Shown piece after piece: positions 24,397-32,262 of a stretch of 64,000 nt of DNA. The DNA is from an uncultured Ruminococcus sp. (lineage in GTDB: Bacteria; Bacillota; Clostridia; Oscillospirales; Ruminococcaceae), in NCBI GenBank assembly GCA_902780695.1, contig CACZGM010000006.1, positions 29,524-93,523 on the forward strand, written 5' to 3'. The notes beneath the pieces are model-generated. The model saw only the letters and a list, made by a program, of their open reading frames with translations, ran no database searches and was not told where the DNA came from. Both the position numbers and the translations under genes were made by a program. Positions within the stretch are counted from its first letter, which is position 1. Every line of letters starts with the position of its first letter.

Positions 24397-27300
24397 TCAT
24401 CTTGCCGGAGGATCGACGCTTGCCAGCGGTTCCGCGACAAGATACTGACCGCCGGATTCCGCGAGAACAGCCGAGGTCGTCCTGAACTTCCAGGTCTTGC
24501 TCCTGCTGCCCATGCTTGCGGTGTCGGCTATTATCTGCCGTCCTTCGACAGAAATGTAGATCTCGGCGTTGTGATCGCCCTGGGTGCGGTCTGTGTAGTT
24601 TACGATATACACCTGATAGTCACCGGCATCGGGCTGGTCGAAGTAGATGTGTTCTACGGACTCCGTTCTGTCGCCGCTTATATTCATATCGACATCAAGA
24701 TATCCGCCGTCCGCTTCCTTATTGCTGTATGATATGTGACCGCCCTGAGGTGTTATGCAGTGCAGGTCGAGGTCATCGTGACCATACCAGTGAAGCGTTA
24801 TGGTTATCCTGCCCTCATGTGCGCCCATTTCCGCAAGAAGTGCGTTCATGCTGTTCCTCGGATTTGACTCGGGACCGTAATGCACTTTTCCGTCCTGATC
24901 CTTGATGTATTCACATACCGAGACGGTGAATGATACGGTATCTCCGGACTCGTCCTCCTCCGCACGCTTAATGAGATCCTCAGGGATAAGCCTGTCAAGA
25001 TTTATCGAGCGCTCCTGTCCGGCTATCCCGAGAGTGTAGTATTCGATAACGGGTCTTTCGGGGTTGGTCGAAGCAGTTATTGTCACACGATAGCCGTCAA
25101 CAAGGTTTTTCTTTGCCACCTCACTCATTTCCGGCATTCTGAACCACAGCTGACCGTCTTTTATCTCCGGGGTTATCTCGTCGGGGGCAAGCATTGTCCA
25201 CAGCGAGTAGCCCTCAGCCGCCTTCGAGAACGAGAACCAGTTTGAAACTGTCGTCACGACCCCCTGCGTTCCGCCGTCAACCTCGATCACAGCACCTTTT
25301 TTCAGCGCTTCGACAGACTGAGGCGGATAAAAGAGACCATGCTTGCAGGTCTCACAGTCAGTGTTTCCGACGGGAATAAACGACCTATCCGTGAACGTGG
25401 ACCTGAATCCCTCGTCCTGAGCCACAAGAAGCGATGCCTGCTTATTGTAATTATCGGGAACGTACACATTGAAAAAACGGGTCCTTATCGTGTAATCCTC
25501 ATTTTTGACATTCACTCTTCCGCCGTTCCGGTTAGAGAGACCTATTGACGGGCTGAAATATCTGCCTTTATAGTCCTTACTGATCCCAAAGAATTTCATC
25601 TTGTTTTCTTCCGCAAAATCTTTGAACCTTCGTGTTAGATCATGTTCCCAGTACCCGAACGCTGATTTGAGAAGCGGACCCATTGACGGTTTTATATCTA
25701 TGAGCCAGTACGCACCGAACAGCTTGTGCCATGTCATTTTTCGGGTGCCGCCCTTTTCATACTTATTCCACAGATACTCGATGAAACGCGCATACGGATA
25801 ACCGAGGTCGGCAGTATCCAGATTCCCCTCCATATTGGATTTATCAAAGGTCGTGAATTTGTCGGCTTCTGATGAAAGCCACACATCGCTGGAGGAATTG
25901 TTCATTCCAACGGCATAGAAGTCAAACTGTATACCGTTTTCAAGCGACGGCTTTGTTTTCATAAGAGAACCGTTCTCCGATGTCGAAACGGTGACTACTC
26001 CGCCCGCTCCCGTAATGTTCATGGTATGTGACATATACCAGTCGCACGCCTGTTCCTCAAGAAGCTGTGAGCAGGCTTCGTCATATTTCGGACTTGAGCG
26101 GGCTCCCGTACAGTATTCTCTCTGGCACATATGCGACATTTCATGTGTGAGTGTGCTGAGTATCTTGGAATTAGCAGGCTCCGAGCGTCCGAGACCGCTC
26201 GTCGGTATTGCCGCAAAGCTCCGCATACTGGGTATATACTGCGATGTTTTTGCATTCGATATACCGGGATTCATAAAGATCACCGGGCAGTCCGTAGGTA
26301 CTTTGACTTTTGCGATATCTCTCAGATAATAGTGGGCATAGCGGACAAGTTCAGCCATTTTATGTGCGCTTTCCCAGGTGTAATTATTATTATCGAGCTC
26401 TGCCTTTAACGAATTGCCGCATTCTATATAGTCGTTATCCTTGCTGAGCTTTTCCACGAATATCTTTACCTGCCTTGCAACGGTAAGCGCATAGGCATAT
26501 TTCATATTCGGATCGCTCATATAGTCCTCGCCGTAGTCACGCTTCATGCTTGCAATCGCTTCTGCGGCGCTTGCATTATAAGTCGATATCTCTATTTCCT
26601 CCATTGTTTTCTGAAGGCTTACCATCTTGGGCGAAAGGCTGAATTTTATCTTATAGATCTTTTTCCCCGCTGTCCTGAGTACAGGCATATCGCCCTTGTC
26701 GGTATGCTTTATTTCCACGACCTCATCGTATTCATAAACATCGTACTCCTCCATGTTCATAAGCTGTGTTTCGTCCGGATTGTTTATGAATTTGTTAACA
26801 AAAATAGCACCGCCTATTGTCACAAGCGTCCATATCACCTTACGGGCCGTTATGGCTATACCAAGGACCACCAGACCGTTATGACTCGCTTCGACGTGCA
26901 GGTTCGAACCGCGCAGCTCCGTTGCGTACTCATCCCACATACCGTCATCGTCGATATGGTAAACGGTCATGAAACGGAACAGTTCTTCCGGGATACCGAA
27001 CTGTGAAAGGTCGAAATCCATATTGAAAACACCGCGCATACGATCTTCAGGCTGCATATCGGCATCGACTTCCCAGCCGATCATCGGTATGATGTCGATA
27101 TCCTCACACCCGAAAGCGATATCCTGAAAACCGCGCAGAACATCATCACCGATACGGGAGACGCTGAACGTCCTGTCGTGGTCAAGAGCGTTCTCCGCCG
27201 CCGAGATAGAAAATCCGGTATCCGCAGTTATATTGAACGCGCGGCTGTTTCCTTCGATACTGCCTGCCGTCGGAGGTTCGCCGGTCGGCTCGGCAGGTTC

Positions 27301-27420
27301 GGCTATATTGGGTCTGAAAAGAGGAAGCAGGAAACCGGGCTTTGTGACACCCGTGACGAAGATCGCGAATACAAGCGTGAAGATGAGCAGTATAGTCGGA
27401 AATTTCTTGGGTCTTGTCAT
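24397..27420 (-). CDS. Membrane-anchored gluzincin-like metallopeptidase with YfaP-like C-terminal domain
   Basis: This 1007-residue protein has an N-terminal helix (9-28) and a Pro/Glu-rich stretch. A domain to about 180 precedes a second hydrophobic segment (about 182-212). The central region contains LTHEMSHMCQ: H426, E427 and H430 form HExxH. About 25 residues on, EEQACDW offers E455/E456 as third ligand, the gluzincin arrangement. Residues 871-985 (DDLDLHCITPQGG, GYLDVDMN, DAGDYQVYIVNY) match the DUF2135/YfaP-type beta-sandwich seen in secreted proteins. Its start overlaps the stop of the upstream zinc-ribbon gene (ATGA), indicating translational coupling. Its substrate is unknown, and peptidase activity is inferred from the motif. 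Confidence 0.75.
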   Translation of the reverse strand: MTRPKKFPTILLIFTLVFAIFVTGVTKPGFLLPLFRPNIAEPAEPTGEPPTAGSIEGNSRAFNITADTGFSISAAENALDHDRTFSVSRIGDDVLRGFQDIAFGCEDIDIIPMIGWEVDADMQPEDRMRGVFNMDFDLSQFGIPEELFRFMTVYHIDDDGMWDEYATELRGSNLHVEASHNGLVVLGIAITARKVIWTLVTIGGAIFVNKFINNPDETQLMNMEEYDVYEYDEVVEIKHTDKGDMPVLRTAGKKIYKIKFSLSPKMVSLQKTMEEIEISTYNASAAEAIASMKRDYGEDYMSDPNMKYAYALTVARQVKIFVEKLSKDNDYIECGNSLKAELDNNNYTWESAHKMAELVRYAHYYLRDIAKVKVPTDCPVIFMNPGISNAKTSQYIPSMRSFAAIPTSGLGRSEPANSKILSTLTHEMSHMCQREYCTGARSSPKYDEACSQLLEEQACDWYMSHTMNITGAGGVVTVSTSENGSLMKTKPSLENGIQFDFYAVGMNNSSSDVWLSSEADKFTTFDKSNMEGNLDTADLGYPYARFIEYLWNKYEKGGTRKMTWHKLFGAYWLIDIKPSMGPLLKSAFGYWEHDLTRRFKDFAEENKMKFFGISKDYKGRYFSPSIGLSNRNGGRVNVKNEDYTIRTRFFNVYVPDNYNKQASLLVAQDEGFRSTFTDRSFIPVGNTDCETCKHGLFYPPQSVEALKKGAVIEVDGGTQGVVTTVSNWFSFSKAAEGYSLWTMLAPDEITPEIKDGQLWFRMPEMSEVAKKNLVDGYRVTITASTNPERPVIEYYTLGIAGQERSINLDRLIPEDLIKRAEEDESGDTVSFTVSVCEYIKDQDGKVHYGPESNPRNSMNALLAEMGAHEGRITITLHWYGHDDLDLHCITPQGGHISYSNKEADGGYLDVDMNISGDRTESVEHIYFDQPDAGDYQVYIVNYTDRTQGDHNAEIYISVEGRQIIADTASMGSRSKTWKFRTTSAVLAESGGQYLVAEPLASVDPPAR

Positions 27421-28337
27421 TGCTGCGCACCTCCTTCTTCTACATTATCTCCGTAAAGCCAGCTGTAAAGGTCGTGCGACGGAACAAAAGCCGGCCTCTG
27501 CGGCGGATCGGCTAAAGCCGCATCGTACTGTGCCTGAAGTTCATCCTTGTCTTCATCTTCACCCGACAGCGGTTCCGAAAATGCGGTGGGCTCAAGCCTT
27601 GCATTCTGTATGTTCCGGATACCGTCCTTCCACAGAAAGAACGCCAGAACAAGGCAGATGATTATAAGTATGATGCGAAGCGGTATGTAGCGCTTCGGTT
27701 TCATATTCACAGCGCCCATATTCTGATACTGCGCGTTCATATACGCCTGCTGTGCGAGCTGCTGCGACATCATCTGAGCGGGCTGCTGATACACAGGCGG
27801 CTGCATCTGCTGAACAGGCAGCCGGACCTGCTGCGCGATCTGCTGCTGTGCGTTATTAGCTTGTCCGGCTTTGTTTACCTTAGTGCCGCATTTGTCACAG
27901 AACGCGGCTCCGGGATCAAGCTGCGAGCCGCAGTTTGAACAGAAGCTTCCGCGGACCGACGCATCGGCACGGACTGCCGTCCCGCACTCCGGACAGAATG
28001 AAGAGCTTTCGGATATGGGTTTTCCGCAGTTTGAGCAGAATGTTCCGTGAGAAGACGCATCGGTACCGACTGCCGTCCCGCAATTCGGACAGAACGCCGA
28101 ATCGTCGGGTATCGGGTCACCGCATTTCGGACAGAATGTTCCGTGAGAAGGGGCATCGGTACCGACTGCCGTCCCGCATTTGTCGCAGAACGCGGCTCCG
28201 GGATTAAGCTGCGAACCGCAGTTTGAACAGAAGCTGCTCTGAGCCGGTTCATCGGCATGGACTGCCGTTCCGCACACCGGGCAGAACGCCGAACTGTCGG
28301 ATAACGGGTTTCCGCATTTTGAACATTTCTTATCCAT
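27417..28337 (-). CDS. Membrane protein with five tandem zinc ribbons
   Basis: Five consecutive CxxC...CxxC zinc ribbons fill the first about 150 residues (CSKCGNPLSDSSAFCPVCG and relatives). Their spacers are near-identical, which points to recent internal duplication. A Gln-rich low-complexity stretch (about 155-215) and one membrane helix (IPLRIILIIICLVLAFFLW) follow, with a short acidic tail. I prefer the ATG at 28337, which has AAAGGAG upstream; a GTG at 28373 would overlap the preceding stop codon. It is the second gene of the operon and overlaps the next gene by four bases. Zinc ribbons on membrane proteins of this type are often protein-protein modules; function unknown. Confidence 0.78.
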   Translation of the reverse strand: MDKKCSKCGNPLSDSSAFCPVCGTAVHADEPAQSSFCSNCGSQLNPGAAFCDKCGTAVGTDAPSHGTFCPKCGDPIPDDSAFCPNCGTAVGTDASSHGTFCSNCGKPISESSSFCPECGTAVRADASVRGSFCSNCGSQLDPGAAFCDKCGTKVNKAGQANNAQQQIAQQVRLPVQQMQPPVYQQPAQMMSQQLAQQAYMNAQYQNMGAVNMKPKRYIPLRIILIIICLVLAFFLWKDGIRNIQNARLEPTAFSEPLSGEDEDKDELQAQYDAALADPPQRPAFVPSHDLYSWLYGDNVEEGGAQQ

Positions 28338-28369
28338 GTCATTACTCCTTTCATTTCGGCCTTTTTTCG

Positions 28370-30148
28370 TCACAGGTATTTTTCAAGCGTCTGCCGCACA
28401 TTTGCGATATGCTTGCCGTACTGCTTTTTAACGCTGTCGGCATAGGATTTAAACGCCCTGCACATATCGGGGTGCTGGAAAACAAATGTCATGAACGGCG
28501 GTTTCAGCCGGCTGACAGCAACAATATTCTTCGCAATTATCATCTTCATATCGTCGAAGGGCGGCTGCGGCAATACACAAAGGCGATATCCCTGCCTGCT
28601 TTCCAGAAGTTTCAGAATATTTCCGATATGCTCTGCGTATTCCTCAGTGGTGTAAACCGCTGCACGACCGGGGATATCCATAGTTACCCTACCGCCGAAA
28701 AGCTCTTCATCGGCAGGGAGATAAACGCATTCATACAGCTCGTTTACCGCAGATATCCCGGGTCGAGCCGCGGTAAGATCAGGTGCTTTCCTGCGGATAA
28801 GGCTGTCGGGCATAGTGGCAAAAGTAAGCGTTCCGGAGATCACCGTCACCGATGAGGGATCGGCTTTGACCGAGATATCCGCGTCCGCGGTGCTGATGAA
28901 CCGGACAAGCGGGCTTGACCGTTCAAGAAGACTGCTGTAAGCCGCCTGATGAGCGCAGAGCTGTTCCCGTCCGGTATCGTATCTGTACATTCCTATGTCG
29001 TTTTCCGTTCCGGTAACGTTGGAACCGCTGATACAGAAATGTTCCGGACAAAGGAACAATGTCGTCGAAAATCTCACATTGATCTGCGGCTTGCAGTAAT
29101 AAGCGTGTATCATGCCTGACGGATACAGCGGCAGCCAGCTTTTTATCGCATCGGCCATTTCCGACATACTGCGGTTGATGTTATGTATAATGTGTATCTG
29201 TGTACCGTTGTTGACGCACATCATCATAAGAGATGCCCATTTGATGCGGAATTCGCTGTCCGCTGTGATCCAGTCCATTTTCTGATCGGAATAGAGATAT
29301 ATCTTTTCGGGACGAAGCGTGACCACATTTCCGAGAAAACGTATCACCGCACGGCGCAGCCCGTCACTGCCGTAGTATTCGGAAGAATTGTCCGACAGCA
29401 CAGCGCTGTCAACCGCCTGTTCAAAGCTGAGCGGAGATTCTCCCGCTCCTGCGCGAAAGCCGCTGATATGATCGAGCAGACCTTCTATCAGCACTGCGCT
29501 GTCATTATTGTTCGATTCATAAAGCCAGTCATAGAACATCTCAAAAGCAGCTTCACGGTTGTCAAGAGCGTTCGGAGACAGATCCATCAGCTTCTCAAGC
29601 GCGGGCAGTTTTTTATGTTCTATGAGCCTGTCAAGCAGAGCTTCCGCAATATCGTTCATCATCTGCGGATTGTTTTTCGGAGAACGGACTCCGCTGCGGA
29701 ACCGGCTTATATACGACGGGTCGGTATTGACCTGCTTTCCGAGTCTGATATTTGACAAGCCCGTCAGCGTCATTATTGAATCGAGCCTTGTTCCGAAAGT
29801 GCTGTATGCCGCAGCAGACGTGTCGGATATATAAGATCTGCGCGATCTTACATTTTCTACTGTTTCGCCGTCATAAAGGTATTCTACGACCGCTGACCGT
29901 ATCCGACCGCCGGAAGAGAAAGCGTCACAGCCGATAATGCCGCACAGATCTCCGATCTTTTCCTTTCCGGACGCTGCTTTATAAAGCCCGTCCGCAAGAT
30001 TGTACGCGCCCGTACCGTTTTGCTTCGGGACGCGTGTCCCCGAACACAGGCGCTGGATATACGAGCGGTCACATTCCATCTGCCCCGCGAGGTACTTTAT
30101 ATTTATATCAAGAGAAGACATCAGCTTGTTCAGCTTTTCCGAAAACAT
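28370..30148 (-). CDS. Regulator-like protein with two XRE-type HTH domains
   Basis: The 592-residue protein has two similar HTH segments, at about 2-45 (EKLNKLMSS, LAGQMECDRSYIQRLCSGTR, PK) and 118-160 (TRLDSIMTLTGL, LGKQVNTDPSYISRFRSGVR, PK). This suggests an internal duplication of an XRE/Cro-like unit. The remaining about 400 residues are soluble and of no family I recognise; the block around EKIYLYSDQKMDW and HIIHNINRSMSEMADAIKSW looks like a folded sensor or effector domain. As first gene of the operon, with an inverted repeat just upstream of its promoter, it could be an autoregulator or a receptor that signals to the membrane proteins it precedes. Confidence 0.65.
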   Translation of the reverse strand: MFSEKLNKLMSSLDINIKYLAGQMECDRSYIQRLCSGTRVPKQNGTGAYNLADGLYKAASGKEKIGDLCGIIGCDAFSSGGRIRSAVVEYLYDGETVENVRSRRSYISDTSAAAYSTFGTRLDSIMTLTGLSNIRLGKQVNTDPSYISRFRSGVRSPKNNPQMMNDIAEALLDRLIEHKKLPALEKLMDLSPNALDNREAAFEMFYDWLYESNNNDSAVLIEGLLDHISGFRAGAGESPLSFEQAVDSAVLSDNSSEYYGSDGLRRAVIRFLGNVVTLRPEKIYLYSDQKMDWITADSEFRIKWASLMMMCVNNGTQIHIIHNINRSMSEMADAIKSWLPLYPSGMIHAYYCKPQINVRFSTTLFLCPEHFCISGSNVTGTENDIGMYRYDTGREQLCAHQAAYSSLLERSSPLVRFISTADADISVKADPSSVTVISGTLTFATMPDSLIRRKAPDLTAARPGISAVNELYECVYLPADEELFGGRVTMDIPGRAAVYTTEEYAEHIGNILKLLESRQGYRLCVLPQPPFDDMKMIIAKNIVAVSRLKPPFMTFVFQHPDMCRAFKSYADSVKKQYGKHIANVRQTLEKYL

Positions 30149-30179
30149 AACATCACCGTCATTTGCAATACTTTAATTA

Positions 30180-30208
30180 ATTGTAACATATGGCACCCAT
30201 AAAAACAA
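30180..30208 (-). promoter_or_regulatory. Promoter of the XRE/zinc-ribbon/metallopeptidase operon
   Basis: On the minus strand TTGTTT (30203-30208) and TACAAT (30180-30185) are separated by 17 bases, 31 bases before the start codon. A 14-base inverted repeat abuts the -35 element upstream. Confidence 0.6.
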
Positions 30209-30247
30209 GTGTGACCAAAAAATTGTCAATGATTTTTTTGGTCACAC
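30209..30247 (-). terminator. Perfect 14-bp inverted repeat: terminator of the GGDEF gene and/or operator
   Basis: GTGTGACCAAAAAA (30209-30222) and TTTTTTGGTCACAC (30234-30247) are perfect complements around an 11-base spacer. In the minus-strand RNA the hairpin is followed by UUGUUUUUAU, which fits an intrinsic terminator 85 bases after the GGDEF stop. The same palindrome touches the -35 box of the next operon, so it may also be a protein-binding site. Confidence 0.75.
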
Positions 30248-30331
30248 ATAATATGTCACATTTTATTCTGTTTTATTTTAAAGTTATTACGAAAAGCTGA
30301 ATAAAGACAATACCGCACAAATCAGCAGATA

Positions 30332-31420
30332 TCAGCAAGGAAGTCCTTCGTTGTCCAGCCGCTTTCCTACAGCTATGAGCTTTGCGAGGAAATAGAGCGA
30401 CGCGCACTCGTCCTCCTGCCAGATGCGGTGACTTCTCGGTTCCGCGCAGATAAGATAACCGTCCGTTTCGGACTTCAGGCCTACTCTTGTTACAAGCACC
30501 GTTTCCATTTCATGCTTTATCAGAGATTTATAGAAGATCGGCGCGTGTTCTTGGACTTCGCCGATATTATTCGTATAATAAATATCGTCTTTTGTAAGCT
30601 CCTCAATATCACTTGCATCTTCTTTGAAGTCCTTTTTGAGTACAGCGTACATCGTACCGCTTTTATCCGCATAGTAGAGATCGGTTATTCCAAGCTCGTC
30701 CATAAGGAGCGGGATCACCGCGTGAAACTTGTTGTCTGCCCCGGGAACAAGCTCACACTGTCTTGTAATAGACTGCATGACCGTGCAGATACCGTGGCCT
30801 GACAGTCTTTTTATCACAATATTCTTATGCTTTTCCGCAACATATATGATATAGCAGTTTCTGCCCTTATTCTTGCCGCGGTAAAGAGTCTTGTCGATCA
30901 TCGAGAAAAGCTCGTCGTAATCGGTCGTATCGTCGGGGAAGGTCGCACAGCCTATGGTTCCGGTAACGAAAGGATTGCACCCGGTCAGTTCATAGTTTCT
31001 GCGAAGGACTTTTCCGTCGTTATAGAGATTGACGAAGAATGATTTCTTTTCATCGTAACTGATATCCCTGAGATCAACGAACAGGAACTCGTCGCCGCCC
31101 AGACGGCCGGCAACACCAAACCCGTCAAGATAATCGATAAGGCTGGAAGATACGCCGCGAAGCACATCATCTCCGGTGCCGTGACCGTAGGTATCGTTTA
31201 TAAATTTGAAATTGTCAAGATCGAGCATCACGAGAGAAAATGGTTTGTTATCGGCAATAAGCGACTTGACAAAACCAAGCATATACGGTCTTGATATCAG
31301 TCCCGTAAGAGGTTCCGTTATGTGATCAAGACCGTTTTTTTCGATCTGTTCGTCAAAATATTTATACTTAATGAGTTGCTCTATCTTGTACATTTTTACA
31401 GACCCTACCTTATAATTCAT
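30332..31420 (-). CDS. GGDEF-domain diguanylate cyclase with C-terminal GAF-like domain
   Basis: Residues about 30-190 form a GGDEF domain with an intact active-site motif GRLGGDEF (GGDEF at 108-112) and the metal-site segment VMLDLDNFKFINDTYGH. It is therefore probably an active c-di-GMP synthase. No RxxD inhibitory site is evident before the motif. The C-terminal about 150 residues (ELGITDLYYADKSGTMYAV and the ending SLYFLAKLIAVGKRL) look like a GAF sensor, so the order is catalytic domain first. No membrane helix is present. The start at 31420 or at an in-frame ATG nine codons later are both possible. Clustering with a chemoreceptor suggests signalling of a common input. Confidence 0.85.
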   Translation of the reverse strand: MNYKVGSVKMYKIEQLIKYKYFDEQIEKNGLDHITEPLTGLISRPYMLGFVKSLIADNKPFSLVMLDLDNFKFINDTYGHGTGDDVLRGVSSSLIDYLDGFGVAGRLGGDEFLFVDLRDISYDEKKSFFVNLYNDGKVLRRNYELTGCNPFVTGTIGCATFPDDTTDYDELFSMIDKTLYRGKNKGRNCYIIYVAEKHKNIVIKRLSGHGICTVMQSITRQCELVPGADNKFHAVIPLLMDELGITDLYYADKSGTMYAVLKKDFKEDASDIEELTKDDIYYTNNIGEVQEHAPIFYKSLIKHEMETVLVTRVGLKSETDGYLICAEPRSHRIWQEDECASLYFLAKLIAVGKRLDNEGLPC

Positions 31421-31467
31421 AGTTATATAGATTACCTCTTCAGCTGCCTGCCGACAGCAATATTGCG

Positions 31468-32262
31468 TCAGATCAGGATATCAAGCAGTTCCGCCGCGTT
31501 TTTATACAGTATATTCTCTCTGTCCGCGTCGGTTATCGGCTCCTGGAGGATAGCCTGAACATACATTCTGGGATTGCATATCGGATAATCCGTACCGAAA
31601 ACGAATTTTTCCGACCCTACCTTTTTTACTCCGTAGGCAACAAGACCGTATCTGAAAATTCCCGTTCCCGACAGATCAAGGCGGAAATTATCGAATTTTT
31701 TCAGTCTCTCGATATGAAGCAGGTACAATTCCTTATCGTTCGGGTGTGCTGCCACAAAATTCAGCTTCGGGTGTGCCGCTATCATTTCCGTCATCTGCTT
31801 CTGTTCGTCCTTCATGGTATGAAAGCTCACGGTCATTCCGTACTGCTCCGCAGCTTCAAGTATGGTGTGCAGTCCGGCGTTCGCGTAATCGCTCCAACCG
31901 TGCATATACGGCACCAGTTCACCTATCAGCCGCACTCCGCGGTCTGCCATTCTTTCGATCTCCGCGACAGACTTATTCACGAAATACGGGTGTATATGAA
32001 ATCCCGGCGTGTAAAAATCCCCGAGCGTATCTTTCAGTGCAAGAGCCTTGTCATTGCACTCTTTTATGTACGAAAATCCTTCCTCCACAGTGTAGGGACG
32101 TTTCAGCAGAACGCTCCCGCAGATATGCGATATACCGGCTTTTTCTACATCTTCCCGAAGCTGTTCCGGTGACGGATCAAAGCATTCGGGATAGAAACAC
32201 AGGAACTCGCCGGAGGAAATATATGGATGCGTGTGAAAATCTATTACCTTCATATTTTTCAC
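31468..32262 (-). CDS. Amidohydrolase family protein
   Basis: This 264-residue TIM-barrel hydrolase has the metal-binding start VIDFHTHPY (HxH), later single histidines in FHTMKD and VAAHPND, and the C-terminal FGTDYP block with the catalytic Asp. This is the pattern of amidohydrolase-2/TatD-like enzymes. The substrate cannot be read from the sequence. Its start overlaps the stop of the chemoreceptor gene by four bases (GTGA), so the two are translated together, which is an unusual pairing. The start codon is GTG without an obvious ribosome site, and an ATG three codons later is an alternative. Confidence 0.85.
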   Translation of the reverse strand: MKNMKVIDFHTHPYISSGEFLCFYPECFDPSPEQLREDVEKAGISHICGSVLLKRPYTVEEGFSYIKECNDKALALKDTLGDFYTPGFHIHPYFVNKSVAEIERMADRGVRLIGELVPYMHGWSDYANAGLHTILEAAEQYGMTVSFHTMKDEQKQMTEMIAAHPKLNFVAAHPNDKELYLLHIERLKKFDNFRLDLSGTGIFRYGLVAYGVKKVGSEKFVFGTDYPICNPRMYVQAILQEPITDADRENILYKNAAELLDILI

